Part shown: positions 39,476 to 52,894 of the stretch, piece after piece
Position numbering within the stretch: position 1 is the stretch's first letter
Layout: every line of letters begins with the position of its first letter
Source: Ziziphus jujuba
Lineage: Eukaryota > Streptophyta > Magnoliopsida > Rosales > Rhamnaceae
DNA length: 64,000 bases
NCBI RefSeq assembly: GCF_031755915.1
Contig: NC_083389.1
Span: forward strand, 17,229,001 to 17,293,000
Direction: 5' to 3'
Position numbers and translations under genes: made by a program
The notes under the pieces: generated by a model
The model's database searches: none
What the model was told of the DNA's origin: nothing
The model's input: only the letters and a program-made list of their open reading frames with translations

Positions 39476-41657
39476 TATATAGAAATGACTAAAAAGGTAC
39501 TTGTTTTTCCTCTTATCTTCTTGCTTGACAGAAAAGTAAGGCCGAAGATGACGCTTCAAATCTTCATCAAGCTAATGGTGCTCAGCTTGCTGGAGTAATT
39601 ACCTGAACTGAATGATATATATGTATATATATAAGAGTTTCTATTGGTATTCATTTCATTTACTGACTCTTTGTTGTCAATTGACCAGGCCAGTTATTGA
39701 CCAAAACTTTTATTTCATTGGGTTGAGGTATACAACAGCAACGTTTGCAGCTGCTATGTGCAATATTCTTCCTGCCATTACTTTTATAATGGCTTGGGTT
39801 CTCAGGTAATATATATATATATATATATTTATTTATGCATGTAAACCCCTTGAAATGATTGTCTTAAAGGGTGTTGATGATATATGTATATCATCAGAGA
39901 GACAATATTAATCTTTTTGTCTATATGCATGTGTAGACTTGAGAAAGTAAAATGTAAGAGCATTAGGAGCCAAGCAAAGATTATAGGAACAGCAGCAACA
40001 GTTGGAGGAGCCATGATTATGACATTGATGAAAGGTCCACTTTTGGAGCTGTTTTGGACAAAAGCAGTTTCAACTACCCACCAACACCAATCCGCCGGGG
40101 GGACTAGTCTTTCTCATTCCATTAAAGGTGCCCTCATGATCACGATTGGCTGCTTTAGCTGGGCCTGTTTCATGGTTCTTCAGGTAATTTTGTCTTACGC
40201 CCATTGTAGGACATAATAATATCCAAATTATATATAGTTGCAAATTATATGTAATTAGGCATCGTATATGTGCATGTAGATTACTTCCGACGTAAAAGTT
40301 TGATATCTTTGTATTATTAATTAATCAATAAATAAACATAGTAATAAAATTGATATGGTTGTTTTTTTTTTTTTTTTTTTGGGTGAATAAATTGATATGG
40401 TTGTTGTTTTGTGTATTTAGGCAATTACACTAAAAACATACCCAGCTGAGCTCTCTTTAACAGCTTGGGTATGCCTTTTGGGAACATTGGAGGGAACTGC
40501 TGTGGCTCTTGTTATGGAGAGAGGAAATCAAGCTGCTTGGGCTGTAAAGTGGGATATGAAATTAGCTGCATCTCTCTACAGCGTAAGAAATCATATTCAA
40601 ACTACATACCAATTTTAATAACGTTTGGAAATGAAGTTATGTTAAAGATGGTAATGGAACAGAGGGGGGAAAAAAAAAAATCAATTTATTTATTAATTGA
40701 ACTATGAAAAGCAAAGGCCTATTGGATATATGTCAGCTGCTGGAATCAGATCAAATAGAGAGAAAGGAGTGGGGGGTGGGCTGGGGGTGTGTGAAGAAGA
40801 GAAAGAGATAGCATAGAATACACCATTGATAATAATAAAATAGAAGTAAATTCTAACCTTAATTTAAGATAATTTGAGAATCTGTGTTTTTTGAATGGTT
40901 GATTCTCATGAACCAATTATTCGAGCTTAATCAATCCAAAGGTTGTCATTGCCATGTTGATTTTCTTTCATTATTATTATAATGACACCAAAAATTGTTT
41001 TGTAATTATCTTTCTCCAACAAAAGGGACATATAAGACATCCTTCTCAGAGTTGGAAAAAAACTCAAGACATATTTTAAAATTTATTCCTCCACTGATGA
41101 AAGATATTTTCTTTTTTCGAAAGAAAAAGCTGTCTTTAAGTCACTAAGCACTACATTAATCTTTAGCTCTTTAATAATTATTCTGACAACAAATCGCATG
41201 CAGGGAGTAGTCTGTTCAGGACTAGCTTATTACATTCAAGGAATAGTTATGAAAGAAAGAGGCCCTGTTTTTGTTACAGCTTTTAGTCCCCTGAGTATGG
41301 TTTTTGTTGCCATCATGAGCTCTTTCATTTTGGGAGAGCAATTGTTCCTTGGAAGGTATATAAATGTCTATCTATAAATCTTGCTTTTACCATAACCACA
41401 AAACTCTGAAATTTAAGGGCTAATTTTGATGAATATTTTACAGGGTAATTGGAGCTACTATCATTGTTGTGGGGCTATATCTTGTTGTGTGGGGCAAAAG
41501 CAATGACCATATATCAACAACCCCAATAACTGATGAGGAAAGCGGACCAAATAAACAAATATTAAATGCAAGTTGCATTGGAAAAGAGAATTCTAATCAT
41601 GAGGTCATCACTATGGATGAAACTGTTGAAGGAAGTGAAGCAAACATGAAAAAATAA
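39191..41657 (+). CDS. WAT1-related (nodulin MtN21/EamA) transporter, complete, 7 exons
   Basis: Plant-specific drug/metabolite-type carrier. Relatives move auxin, amino acids or other small molecules across the vacuolar or plasma membrane; the substrate here cannot be told. Exons by eye: 39191-39387, 39532-39594, 39689-39805, 39937-40183, 40421-40582, 41204-41355, 41444-41657, all GT-AG, frame continuous, 1,152 nt = 383 residues, normal for the family. Diagnostic blocks: FLQFGFSGMDILCKAALNEG, YRHAVATIVMTPFA, RYTTATFAAAMCNILPAITF, the loop before SIKGALMITIGCFSWACFMV, then YPAELSLTAWVCLLGTLEGT, AYYIQGIVMKERGPVFVTAF and VVGLYLVVWGKS. Ten membrane segments in two EamA repeats (about 12-150 and 187-325) and a hydrophilic tail are expected. 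The first intron carries CT and TA microsatellites. It appears intact. Confidence 0.94.
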
Positions 41658-43235
41658 TGGGTGGTTTTTAAGGGAAAAAAAAAAAACAAAAAAAAAAAAA
41701 CAAAAAACAAAAAACAAAAAAAAAAAGACCCATTATTTGTCTAAATAACTTTCTCTCAATTGCTCTCCCCCACATTATCCACAATTTTAGTTAACATCGG
41801 TGTTGAATCATCCCAAGCTGTGGAGCAAACTTCAATGATATGTAAAAATTTTGTTAAAGAATTTCCTTGAGTGTCAAAGTTTGTCCCAGTGTATGACATA
41901 TGGAAACAAGAGTTTTCTCAGGAAAAATATAGAGATGGCTGATAAATTTCACATCTCATCCAATGTCCATTTTATATATGTGGATGTATTTATAACAAAT
42001 CAAACTAAGAAACTAAGTTTGAATAAGTGTTTTTATTATTCTTATTACTTTTTTGAATTTTAAAAATAAATAAATAAATAAAACACTGATAGATATATAT
42101 TTTATTTTATGGAAAAAAAAAAAAAAAACCGCTGAACTTGACTAAGGATATATGAGGAAGAATAATAGAATAGAATATTTGCAAAAGTGTCAAATGTTAA
42201 AGTTAATGGATAAACAGAAGCACAAAAGATAACCACATATGTTAATGGATCCACTGTCCATCATTAATAATGGATAATGACTGCATTATCACCATCTTTG
42301 CAAATCTTGGCACTATATATTCATGATGACCATGTCATCTCTTACAGCCAGAACATACAGCCATTTGGAATCTCTCCTTCCACCATAACAACAAAACAAA
42401 ACTATGGTTCTAAAACATGGATTGAATTATTCACCAAAATAATAATAAAACATGGAATGAACTAGAAAAAGGAGATTAGTTCACATCACATCAACCCCTA
42501 GCTCAATTACTAAGATGTCGAATTTAATAACTTAAACTGGAAGAAGGCTTCAAACAGAGTGAAATAGGCTAACCGCGCATTGTATACAGGTAGAAAAAAT
42601 AGTCAAGAAAGGACAAGGAACTTTAAACGGTTGAATATAAGTGAATATACCATGCAGTTAAGCTTGCCTACACATGTATTAGCATGATTAATAATAGCAA
42701 TACATATCCATCTAAGCTACACACTACATCAACTAGGTCTAATCTATTCAACACTCTTCAGGTTGAAATAGAATTGTGATATAGCTTACTTAGCTACTCC
42801 TCAAGGTTGTAACTTGGGCCGATTGGAAAAATCCAATGGACGCTCAATATCTACATCTTGGTGCAACAACAGTTGAGTCAAAAAGTGCAAAAGACCAATG
42901 GAGATCAAAGATATATAAGAAATATTGTAATGCATTAAAAAGGAGACCGAAAATTTCCTTTGATAACAAGACAAATGTAAGATTTCAATTTTCCCTTCTA
43001 CTGGCCACAAACCATGCCCTGTTATCATACATCTCACAACCCGATAAACAGGTCCAACTCAAGCGTAAAGCTCATTTCATGATTCCATCATTCCTCGTGT
43101 TCAGATCGGATGGGTATCCAAACCCACAAGTTGGTTGTGCAATCACCACCATTAAGTAGATGGTATAGCCAAAAACATGCACTTCTATGCACAAAACAAC
43201 GAATGATCCAACCTCACAATTTCAATGAGTTTTGA
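41658..43235. other. Intergenic DNA between convergent genes
   Basis: Contains the 3'-UTR of the WAT1-related gene (A-rich run at 41675-41728) on the left and the 3'-UTR of the minus-strand TDBD gene on the right. The open frame at 42836-43159 (plus) is not supported by any known family. Confidence 0.55.
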
Positions 43236-46200
43236 TTAGGACAATTGCTTCCCTTCATCTTTTCCATATATTCGCTGAAGTTCACGTGTTGCGGCCAAAA
43301 ATGATTCTGAAAAGAGGGAACGCAAGCATACATGAGAAGAAGATATACATAATGATTATAGTTTAGTGAAAAGAAGATGGAGAATGCTGGAATCTCTAAA
43401 TGTCTAAAATCAGCGACAATAACCAATCAGGTAATTCGCATCACCTTTCCAAAGTCGGAATGACTTTTGATTGATAGGTGAACCAGTTATTGTCTGAATG
43501 ACTTCAAACAACATATTCTGAGGTGTGCTCCTAAGCTCTTGCACGATTCCATAAATAGTCTTTCCATTCTCAAAATATATGTGATTGTTTGGGTGTTTTG
43601 TTTTGCAACCAGCATGACGCTCAAATTCATACGCATTGATCACCTACAAAAACAGTTCATTATTCTACTCCACAGCTTGGGCCCATAACTTTCTCCGATA
43701 TAGAAAGTAGAACTAAACGAACTCACCTTAGAGAAATTACATGATTGACAACCGCATAAATATCCAGAACCTTTTATGACACCTCGGAGCTCCTTCTAAC
43801 ATACGTAGGAAGAACCAGACATGTCACCAACCACTAGCTAATCTAAAAGATGAACACATGAGAACAAGGATTTACCTCCCGCGACCAGGCAGTATACTTT
43901 ACGGGAACACCATCCAGCATACCAGTTGACAGCAAACTTCGGACATTCGAAGGGAAGTTGTTTGGTGGAACCTTCTTGGACATTTTTTGATCATCTTTCT
44001 TTTTTGAAACAGTCTCAGATCCTGAAGCAGTTATATGGGAAATATTTACAAGTGTGTCAATATTTGAGTTAACGAACTCTCTCTCATTTACTTCTGATTT
44101 TTTAACGGAAGTTTGACCCATCAATAATTCATAATTGGATAAGAGTCTTCCTGATGTATTTGTGTCATCATCATCATCACAGCCACCAAATGATATGATA
44201 GTACTTTCTCCCTTGTTATAGGAGTGACCAATTGATAAAATATTATTATCACTCTTGTTGTAGGCTTGACCTATTGATACAGTACTCTCTTGCCCTTTAC
44301 TGTAGATCTGACCAGTTGATATGGCATTGTCACCTATCTTATTGTACGTTTGACCAACAGAAATGACACTGTTGTCCCCCTTGCTAAATGTCTGCACCGC
44401 TGACATGGTACTGTTATTCTCTTTAAATGTTTGACCAATCGATATGCTTTCATCGGCCTTGTTGAAGGGCTGTCCCATTGATATAAAGTTGTTATCTGCC
44501 CTGTCATATGTATCACCCACAGATATGAAGTTATCATCCCCCTTGTTATAAGTGAGACCCATGGATATTGAATTGTCATCTGCCTTGTTGTAAGCATGAC
44601 TAGTTGACATGGTGTTGTCATTACTATTATAAGGATGTCCCATTGATACAGATATGAGATTCTCAGAGTCCTTAACCTCGCTAACTTTGACTTTTCTAAA
44701 CCCACCATAAGCAAGACCTGATCCAGGATCTTCAAGCGTATGGGACATAGATAAACCAAATGAGGAATCATTTCCAAATGGATTCTCATTAACTTTTCTC
44801 CCCAAATTCATTTTTTCTGCATCAACTGACGAAATGTTTCTCTCATCAAAATTCATAGTCCTGGCCGTCTCAGAATCAAACAGACGTTCAGTGAAATGGC
44901 CAGAAAATGAGTGGAAACTGGGACCACCTCCCCATGGAGAAACATTTGAGTTTAACATCGCTGAAAATAGATTGTTGTTTGGAACTTCTACAGCCTGCTT
45001 CTTGTTGGGAAATAGCTCTACCTCAGGACCATCCATGAACCACTGATGAGAACGCTTTGGCTCTATTCTAGAATTATCATATGCCATCTCACCATCATTT
45101 AAACACCCATTACTACCTTTTGCCATCCAAAAGCCCTGATTTGGGAAAGACTGTCAAAAAATATATAAATATATATTTAGAAATGAGCCTTCACCATTCT
45201 TATCAAAAAAGAAAAATGTCTTCAGCATACAAAATATTCATAAGGTATGTTACATGGACACAGTCAAACAGATACTGGTAATGGTTTCAAGTCATGAAGA
45301 TCATTTATTTCAAAACTTTTCCCTTGTCTTTGGAGTGTCCAATAGCCATACTCGTAGCAATTTTGTAACCTATTTCACAGCGGTATGAAAATCTTATGCA
45401 AAGGGTACAAGGAACCTAATATCGATAAGAAAACTCAACATTTTCTTTTATGCAATTTATTATAAACAACAGATGATATGCCATCTCAGCATCATTTAAG
45501 TTCTAACAGCTATCTTTTATTTTGTAATTATTCTTCACTAATCTACATCTTGGGTTACTAGTACTCATACCTACCATCTAACAAAGTTACTAAACGACGA
45601 AAACAAATCCAAATACAGTAATTATATACACATGGAACAGCTAAAAATACACGACCAGATGAGCAGATGACCATGTAAATTTAACACGAGCAGATGACCA
45701 TGCATATTTGAACCAAATAAACTTAACAAGAAAAAAGCTTGGATTTAAATCCTTATATGTATATATATAGACAAGCTCATAATTAAGCTTCTGATTACAA
45801 GAATGATGTAGATGGGTTTGACCAATAGACCTCAAAGGTTGGAAAAGGAGCATTTTATTAAGGAATTCTTCCAGTGATCTTTGCATTGGAAAACACAGTT
45901 ATACAAAAGAGCAAACAAAGTAAAGGCATTTATGGAATAAATAAGGAATTTAGCAAAGTTAATCAAACACAAAATCCAAGGACATATTTAGCCAACAGAG
46001 GACTATTTAAATTTCACTGAAGATCTTACTTTCTAGAAAACAGAAGGAAAATAATCGAATGCAGTTTCCTAATTTACAAGCTTATTATATTTTTTTCCTT
46101 TTATTTCTTGCATCCCTTCCAGCATGTTTACATGAACTTCAAGAGCCTGGCCTTCCCTGATCTACAGCAACACATTAAAATTCACCTGGCCATTCTTTCA

Positions 46201-46400
46201 TTCTCCAGAAAAAATGTCACTTTATTTACTTTCTATAACCTAAAAGCTACTGGGCACTAAGAATCTTCAAAAACAGAAACAGAAAGAGAAAAAGAAAAAA
46301 GAAAAAAGAAAAATAGAAAAAAAAAAACTCAGTTTCATAATCCTAAACCACATTGAAAAGCTCAACCACATCCAGTGAAGAAATTTCAAAAACATACCAT
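43236..46400 (-). CDS. TDBD (TPL-binding, Jas-type) domain nuclear protein, complete, 5 coding exons
   Basis: Coding exons on the minus strand, by eye: 46400-46398 (only the ATG, then GTATGT), 45150-43876, 43795-43727, 43643-43445, 43306-43236 (TAA). Total 1,617 nt, 538 residues, frame continuous. The N-terminus reads MSFPNQGFWMAKGSNG. Residues about 167-324 hold eleven tandem 14-residue repeats of the form ISxGqtYNKgDnn. From about 405 comes NNFPSNVRSLLSTGMLDGVP, then GVIKGSGYLCGCQSC, NAYEFERHAGCKTKHPNNHI and FENGKTIYGIVQEL. This resembles the domain Pfam calls TDBD, found in plant nuclear proteins related to At5g59830/At5g13660 and thought to bind co-repressors; that naming is from memory. 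The last exon ends ELQRIYGKDEGKQLS. The exact molecular role is unknown. Confidence 0.88.
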
Positions 46401-47410
46401 TTTTAGTGCTTTACTCCAAAAGTCCCCTCCGATAAGGCTTTTCCACTTCTTATCCAATCCAATGATCGAGGTAAATAACCATTCACACCCTTCAAAATAA
46501 AATTCTTTGCATAAAGACAGCACATTGATTTTCCAATCACAGGTACATAAATATTTTACACACAGATATATCTCTCGCAATGCCCAATCAAGACGAAAAA
46601 GTCCTCTGCTAGCAAACAGAAAGCAAAATACCAAAGCATCACACACCTATAAATTTCACCATTAATGTTACACACTGTGGTTGGTAAAGGAGAAAATGTA
46701 GGAGAATAGAAGAATGTTAATAATCTAACAGAGATTCCGCATGCGTAAGTACAATCCAATACGTTAAAATGTACGGTTTAAACGTATATTAATTAAAAAT
46801 AAAAAATAAAAAATAAAAATTACAAACCTAGTTATAGCAAAATGTTCCTATTCATTTTTTTAATGAAAAATATTATTTTCTTAAGAACCAAACAAACACT
46901 TAAAACAAGCTTAGACCCCCGAACCCTAAGGCACTGTAACATTGAGAAGTGGGAAAAAAAAAAAAAAAAGAAAAAAAAAAAGCATTTTGTCAAACGGACC
47001 TGAAAAAGAAAAACTCGGTGAGCGAAAGATCGATTAGTGGAGATAGAGAAAGTATTTTTTCCGGCGGAAAACGGCCGGGAAAGTGCGCCGGAGAGACTGT
47101 ATCCAGTCAGAGATCGCGGCGAGATCTAACACCACGAACTGGTGGAGAGTAGGATTCTGACGAGGCTTGCTTGCTCTCCTCTTTGTTTTTAATTTTGTGG
47201 GTCGGTTTGGTTTCCAAAGGAGAGAAAAATATATGATGGTGTGCCCTGCAAGATCACACCTCCTGGAACCCAATCCTGTCCGCACACGTGGACAATCAGA
47301 CTTTGTACCTCCTTCGATCTGTTTGCCTACGGTTTTTGCCCTGTTTGAGTCTGTGACGGCGCGACAAGTTGGAGCCGTGAAGGTTGTGCATCTTTGACAC
47401 GTGGCAAGAG
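46401..47410 (-). promoter_or_regulatory. 5'-UTR exons and promoter of the TDBD gene, with two G-boxes
   Basis: A leader exon, GC-rich and ending TTTTTCAG/GTCCG, appears at about 47150-47000 on the minus strand. A second non-coding exon running into the ATG probably begins near 46500. The coding start is therefore separated from the promoter by an intron of about 490 bp, and from the next coding exon by another of 1,247 bp (45151-46397). Upstream are CACACGTGGAC (near 47283) and GACACGTGGCA (near 47397), perfect G-box/ABRE-like sites 113 bp apart. Abscisic acid or light control is possible. The leader borders are inferred. Confidence 0.5.
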
Positions 47411-49048
47411 ACTGTTTGTTGGATTAGAAAATTGGTTCGGACACAGAGAAAACATGGTGGTGTCACACCTCTAATTGACTATTTTATTATTATTATTATT
47501 ATTTTTTGGCTTTGGGATGAGTAATATTAGTGCCATCAAGCACCTTAAAATTGACTTTGGAGCTTTGATTTGATTTTTTTTTTTTTTTTCTTCTCCTAGT
47601 TAATAGCATGTTATGGTTTTGTTGGAACCATGTCCTTAGATGTCAATAACTTCCGTTCAATATAGAACAATAAATAAATAAACAACAAAATTTTATAAAT
47701 ATTTATTTTTGTATTATATTGGAAATGGTAGACTTAAGTTTGGGATCATTATTGCAGAAAATAATAACTTTATCAATAATTTAAAGTTTGATTTTCAAAT
47801 TTTTAACACATTATTTCTCCCACCATTTTTAATAAAGTCAAATATTGCACATTCTCTTAATATTACTATTTCATGGAATAATTAGGGCATGAGATGTGGC
47901 CCATTATCTTTCTTCATGTTATGGTCCACTTATCATGTTTACTTATGATTTCCAACTTTATTCTTATTTAATGATTTATATTAGGAAGATACTAAGAATG
48001 GATATAAAACAAAGAGTTACCACCCTAATTTGTAGAAACATGATATATGGAAGATTTTTTATCAAGTCAACCTACATATTATCCTGCCAAAGATCAATTT
48101 TCTAAATAATGAAGGGAGAAGTTGATGTTTGATCCATTCTTGTTATGAAAGTGACACTAAACAAATTAGAATTTTGTTATTTATCATCATTGGTGATGAT
48201 CATCCACTTATGTAGAAAATTTTAATTAAAACATTTAATTTTATTATTTTTATATTAAAATTAAAAAATAAAATTTTTAATAGTAATTATTTAAATTATT
48301 TTTTAACATATAAATTCTATTGGTAATCATTTACTAGTAGTGATAAATATATTATTTTTCAAAAAATTATACAAAAGAGTAATTCCTTAAATATCATCAA
48401 CAAGAAGTCTACTAAAATATTTAATGATATGATGTGACAAAATTAGGTATTTTTATTTTATTAGTTGAAAAATTAATATAATTTAAATAAGAACAAATGA
48501 AGAAAGTTATAACTAAATATAAAGTAATAAAATAATGAGATATCATTATTTGGTAAATGTCTTGGTAACTTCTTGATACCTTTAGCATTGTTATAATATA
48601 AAAATGAATTTAGTCAATTTCTTTTTCTTAAAAAAAGAAAAAAACAGAAAAAGAAAAAAGAGTTTATCTAGTTTTTGGGTTATAATGGACACATAGGAAC
48701 AAGATAAGTCGTATAAGTGAGATCAATTAATGATTGAAAATTTACCAAAAAATCAATTAATGATTTAAAACTAGAAGTCTAGTTGGGGAGGTGGAAATCA
48801 TTGTTACATAGTCATGTCTTCTATTATTAACTAGAAGCTAGTTTTGAAATAAAATGAAAATTGAATTTATATTTCAATATATATATATATATATATAGAA
48901 TTATATTGTCAATATAAGATAAAAACATACTAATAAATCAAACCTTGACAATGTTGTATCATTTAATAATTTAAAATTAAAAAGTTAGTGATACTGTAAT
49001 GAAATAATCTACCCACCTATGGAACTATATTAGCTTATACTCTCTATT
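47411..49048. other. AT-rich intergenic DNA
   Basis: No gene was recognised. The segment at 48220-48370 resembles others at 3840-4030 and 53520-53650 (shared AATTATTTAAATTATT, ATATAAATTCTATT and GTGATAAATAT words), possibly copies of an AT-rich MITE. Confidence 0.5.
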
Positions 49049-49179
49049 TGTTGTAACAACCAATAGGTTATTAACGATAAGTATCTAATGTACTTAGTCT
49101 AGATAGTGATTATCGGTTTCGTGTAATCTGTAATATAATCTAGATAGTAATTATCTATTTCATGCAATATGTAATAATC

Positions 49180-49216
<37 letters not shown>

Positions 49217-50130
49217 ATATCTATATCTATATCTATATCAAGCGTCCAATTAATAACATATACACATATATGTTCATCCTTACATGGTATCAGAGCCATT
49301 ACTCTGAAACAAGTTTAACTTTTCCTTTTTTCATGGCTTCCTCTCCTTCACAATCCTCATTTGTCACTGATTCTCTTTCGATGAGCAATGAACCCATGTT
49401 TGCTAATTGCGCTCCTATGTTTATTAACGTTGCTACTCAAGCTCCATTGAAATTGACTGAGACCACATATTTTCCATGAAAGAAGTAGTTTGATGCTCTT
49501 CTTGTTGGATACTATCTATATGGCTTCATTGATGAAACTTTACCTTGTGCATCTCCGAAACTGCACAACAAAGATAAGTCTCCAAATCCTGACTACACCT
49601 TTTGGATTCGACAGGAATTCGTTCTTTTCAATGCAATTCTTACATCTCTTTCTCCTAATGTGAATGGTTTCAAATGTCGATACTTTGCTAGAAGCCTGGT
49701 AAAAACTTGCTGTTACTTTCATAAAACCTTCTCGATCCAGGTTAATGCGTTTACATGACAGACTTATTCGGTCTCAAGGGTCACGTCCAATAATGGACTA
49801 CCTTCAAGATGTTAATGGCGCAACTGATGGGCTCGCATTAATTGATAACGCTATTATCGTCAATGAGTTGGTTCTTTATATTCTCAATGGTCTTTCAAAT
49901 GAGTTTGAAACCATCTCCACTACTTTTTGAACTCGTGATATGCCAATTTCATTCAAAGAAATCTCAGAGAAGCTTATGGAACATGTCAATTATCATAGTT
50001 GCATTGGTTCCAAAATGGATGATTCTATCATGTCGGTTCATGCCTACCAATTGCATCACAAGTTGAGGTGCATCTGAGAAGAGTTATCAATTGCGTTCTC
50101 AGTTAGTTGGGCAAGTGCTTGCCACATCAA
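49049..50130 (+). mobile_element. Truncated Ty1/Copia element: 5' LTR, primer-binding site and broken gag
   Basis: The LTR (about 49049-49284, TGTTGTAACAACC...TTACA) carries TA and CTATAT microsatellites. It is followed directly by TGGTATCAGAGCC (49285-49297), a perfect initiator-Met tRNA primer-binding site. Gag begins at ATG 49333 (MASSPSQSSFVTDSLSMSNE). Later blocks FDALLVGYYLYGFIDE, YTFWIRQEFVLFNAILTSLS and NELVLYILNGLSNEFETIS match Ale/Retrofit-type gag. Stops near 49477 and 49927 and frameshifts break it. The zinc knuckle, pol and 3' LTR are absent; homology fades by about 50130. Confidence 0.85.
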
Positions 50131-50702
50131 AATTATATAAAATCAATCTTGTCAATCTAGTGATTTTACCATTAAAACTTTATTATTAGCTCTTTGGTTA
50201 TTAATGTATTTTTAGAATTCAACTTTAAATTTATCCAAATACTAATAAAAAAATAAAAAATCTTTATACTAAAACTATTAAATTAATCTGATGTTTAATG
50301 TAGGATAATGGTGGGCTAGAGGAAATATTAGTAATTTAGGAGTTGAAATCACTGGCACCGTGACTAGTTAAACTCAATTGTAAATATATGTTATATACTT
50401 TTTTACTAATATATATACAAATTTGCCCCAAAAAAATGCATGACACCGGACAACAAATTGAAAGATGAAAGTGTCAGGCAATATGTTGTCTATTATGAGG
50501 TGTGCTTTTATAAATGAGTAATGATTTGTTGAAAATATATTTCCAACATAATTTAATAACATATTAATGTATCAAATGTTGTACATGTCACCTTAATGAT
50601 TTAATGCTAAAATTTTAATTGAAGAAGTAGCAATTTTTAACACTTGTCATATCACTAGATATCCAATATAAGATAGAAACTATATTTTCAATATATCAAA
50701 AC

Positions 50703-50767
<65 letters not shown>

Positions 50768-51493
50768 GTATGTATATATACAATTATAAGTTTTTTTTTT
50801 TTTACTGGTGAAAATATATACAATTATATTTGAACTACTTAATATATTAAGTTTGACCTATTTCATATTAATGTTTCTTTTGTTAATTCATTGTCAACAT
50901 ATAATGAAGAAAAAAAAATCTATGTCCCAAAAAAAAAAAATCCACATCAACATATTATAAATCCCATTAATATATCATGCCGAACGATCTCTCATTTATT
51001 TATTGATAAATATATTACTATTTATTTCATTTTGTTACTTTTAACCAAAAAAAAATTCTCTTTTTTTTTTTTTTTAAACATTGGAAATGATTGATTTGAA
51101 CTCGGATCATGATATGAAAGAATAGTAGTTTTATTATTAGATTTTTTTTTTTTTAGCTTTATTTTTAGATTTGTTAAACTATATACCATTATTAATATAA
51201 ATTTTATTAGTCTAGTCCACATAGACAACTTAGACAAAGTTTCTATTTCTTTAAACAATATTTTGAATTCGAATCCCTAAACCATTATTTTTTTGGTGAA
51301 TACCAATAATAGATCATGCCAACTCGTCTCTTTTGTTTTATTGATAACTATATTAGCATTTATTTAATTTTGTTTTATATATATATATATTGGGGGTGGT
51401 TGATTTGTACGCCGTTCATTGTAAAAGAAAAAAGTGACTTTATTGTTAGATTTGTTAAACTATATACTAGATTGCAACTTCGGATCCTTAACA

Positions 51494-51537
<44 letters not shown>

Positions 51538-52362
51538 GTGAATACCTCAGTATCAAACTATATATATAATTTTGATTTAATAGGCTATTTAACTCATAAA
51601 TTGATACTTAATATGGCACAATACTAAATTAGGGCAAAAAAGAAAATGTATAAAATTCTTTAAAAAAAAAAATAAATAAAAATAGTGTGATTTACATACT
51701 ATATACAATTTAGTTGGTTACCATTAAATGGTTCATTTTTCTTTACTAAGTTGTAAATTAATATTGTCATCTATAATTCTTCAATCTTACACCTATATAG
51801 CCAACCATAAGGTGAGTTAGGTTGCCTACTGGATCAAAAGTTTATATATAAATACATATATAGAAAGTGAGGATCAAATCAAGTCAACCTAATAATTTTA
51901 GTATTAGGTTTTTCAATATTAACATTATATTGTATCAACGTTTAAGATTTAAAATTTAATTATTGATAAAATATAAATTTAGTGACGTAGTAAAACCTTA
52001 CTTGATAAAATGAATCTTGTAGAGACCTAGATAACCACATGTGAATTTTTAAATCCTAGTTTTTGAAGCAATGTAAAAATTGATAAAAAACATTTTGATG
52101 AGAAAACTATTAAGTTAACCTAATATGAGTTTGGTCATACATATATATATATATATATATATGAATTCTTAAGTCAAGGTTGTTCTAATAGGAAACTATC
52201 GAAGCCTTCTTTGTCAATCGTTAGATTACTTAAAATGCTAAGATTTAAAGTTGCATTTTGAATTTATATGAGCTCAAATTGGGTTTACTTTTCCATTTAA
52301 TGTTTTTGTATTTTATTGGGCTAATATAGTTTACCAATATTTTTTTAAAATTTTAACCTTTA
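50131..52362. other. AT-rich intergenic DNA with a diverged duplication
   Basis: Sequence at 50965-51190 and 51305-51475 is repeated in the same order (ATATCATGCC-ACG-TCTC near 50972 and ATAGATCATGCCAACTCGTC near 51309; TTGATTTG-AC--CG and TTAGATTTGTTAAACTATAT in both), a duplication with a period of about 330 bp. Long TA microsatellites lie at 50704-50760, 51498-51534 and 52140-52162. No gene was recognised. Confidence 0.5.
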
Positions 52363-52740
52363 GGCCATGTTCAGGAAATGATGAAATTGGTGAGAAATTG
52401 AAATTCCTTGGAAAAATAAAATTTTCTTATGTTTGAATGGTTTTTAGAAGAAGGAAATTGTGGGTCCAAAAAAAATTGAATTTCACAATTTGGAAAAATA
52501 GGGTAGAAAATGAATCATTCAAAAAATGTGCCATTTTAAAATTTTTTAAGAAGAATATTATATTAAAAATAATTTTATTCTCAAATTTTAAAACACAAAT
52601 TGATTGAATAGTTGTAATTTTTAAATATTCTGATACAAATCAAACACTTAGAAAAATAATTTATATAAAATTGATTTCCAATAAATTAATTTTTGAAAAT
52701 TAATTTTCTTCAAAATTTTAGCTCTTCCCAAACGGAGGCC
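52363..52740. mobile_element. Tourist-like (PIF/Harbinger) MITE, 378 bp, TTA target-site duplication
   Basis: It begins GGCCATGTTCAGGAAATG and ends CTTCCCAAACGGAGGCC. The reverse complement of the right end (GGCCTCCGTTTGGGAAGAG) matches the left end imperfectly. TTA flanks it on both sides (52360-52362 and 52741-52743). GGCC-TTTGG-type ends with a TTA duplication are the hallmark of PIF/Harbinger-derived MITEs. No transposase. Confidence 0.8.
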
Positions 52741-52851
52741 TTAAAACAATTTAAAGACTAATAATGATAAAGGCTCTTATATGAGAATCATTATATATAG
52801 TATTGTATCATATCAAGATGAGTGCCTACTAAATTATATTTGTATGTATAT

Positions 52852-52894
<43 letters not shown>

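Noticed and set aside
42836..43159. 107-residue plus-strand frame between the WAT1-related and TDBD genes
   Set aside because: No family resemblance; it lies in the presumed 3'-UTR region of the minus-strand TDBD gene.
44334..44789. Second long minus-strand frame overlapping the TDBD gene
   Set aside because: It is the shifted-frame shadow of the 14-residue repeat region; a repeated sequence naturally keeps other frames open.
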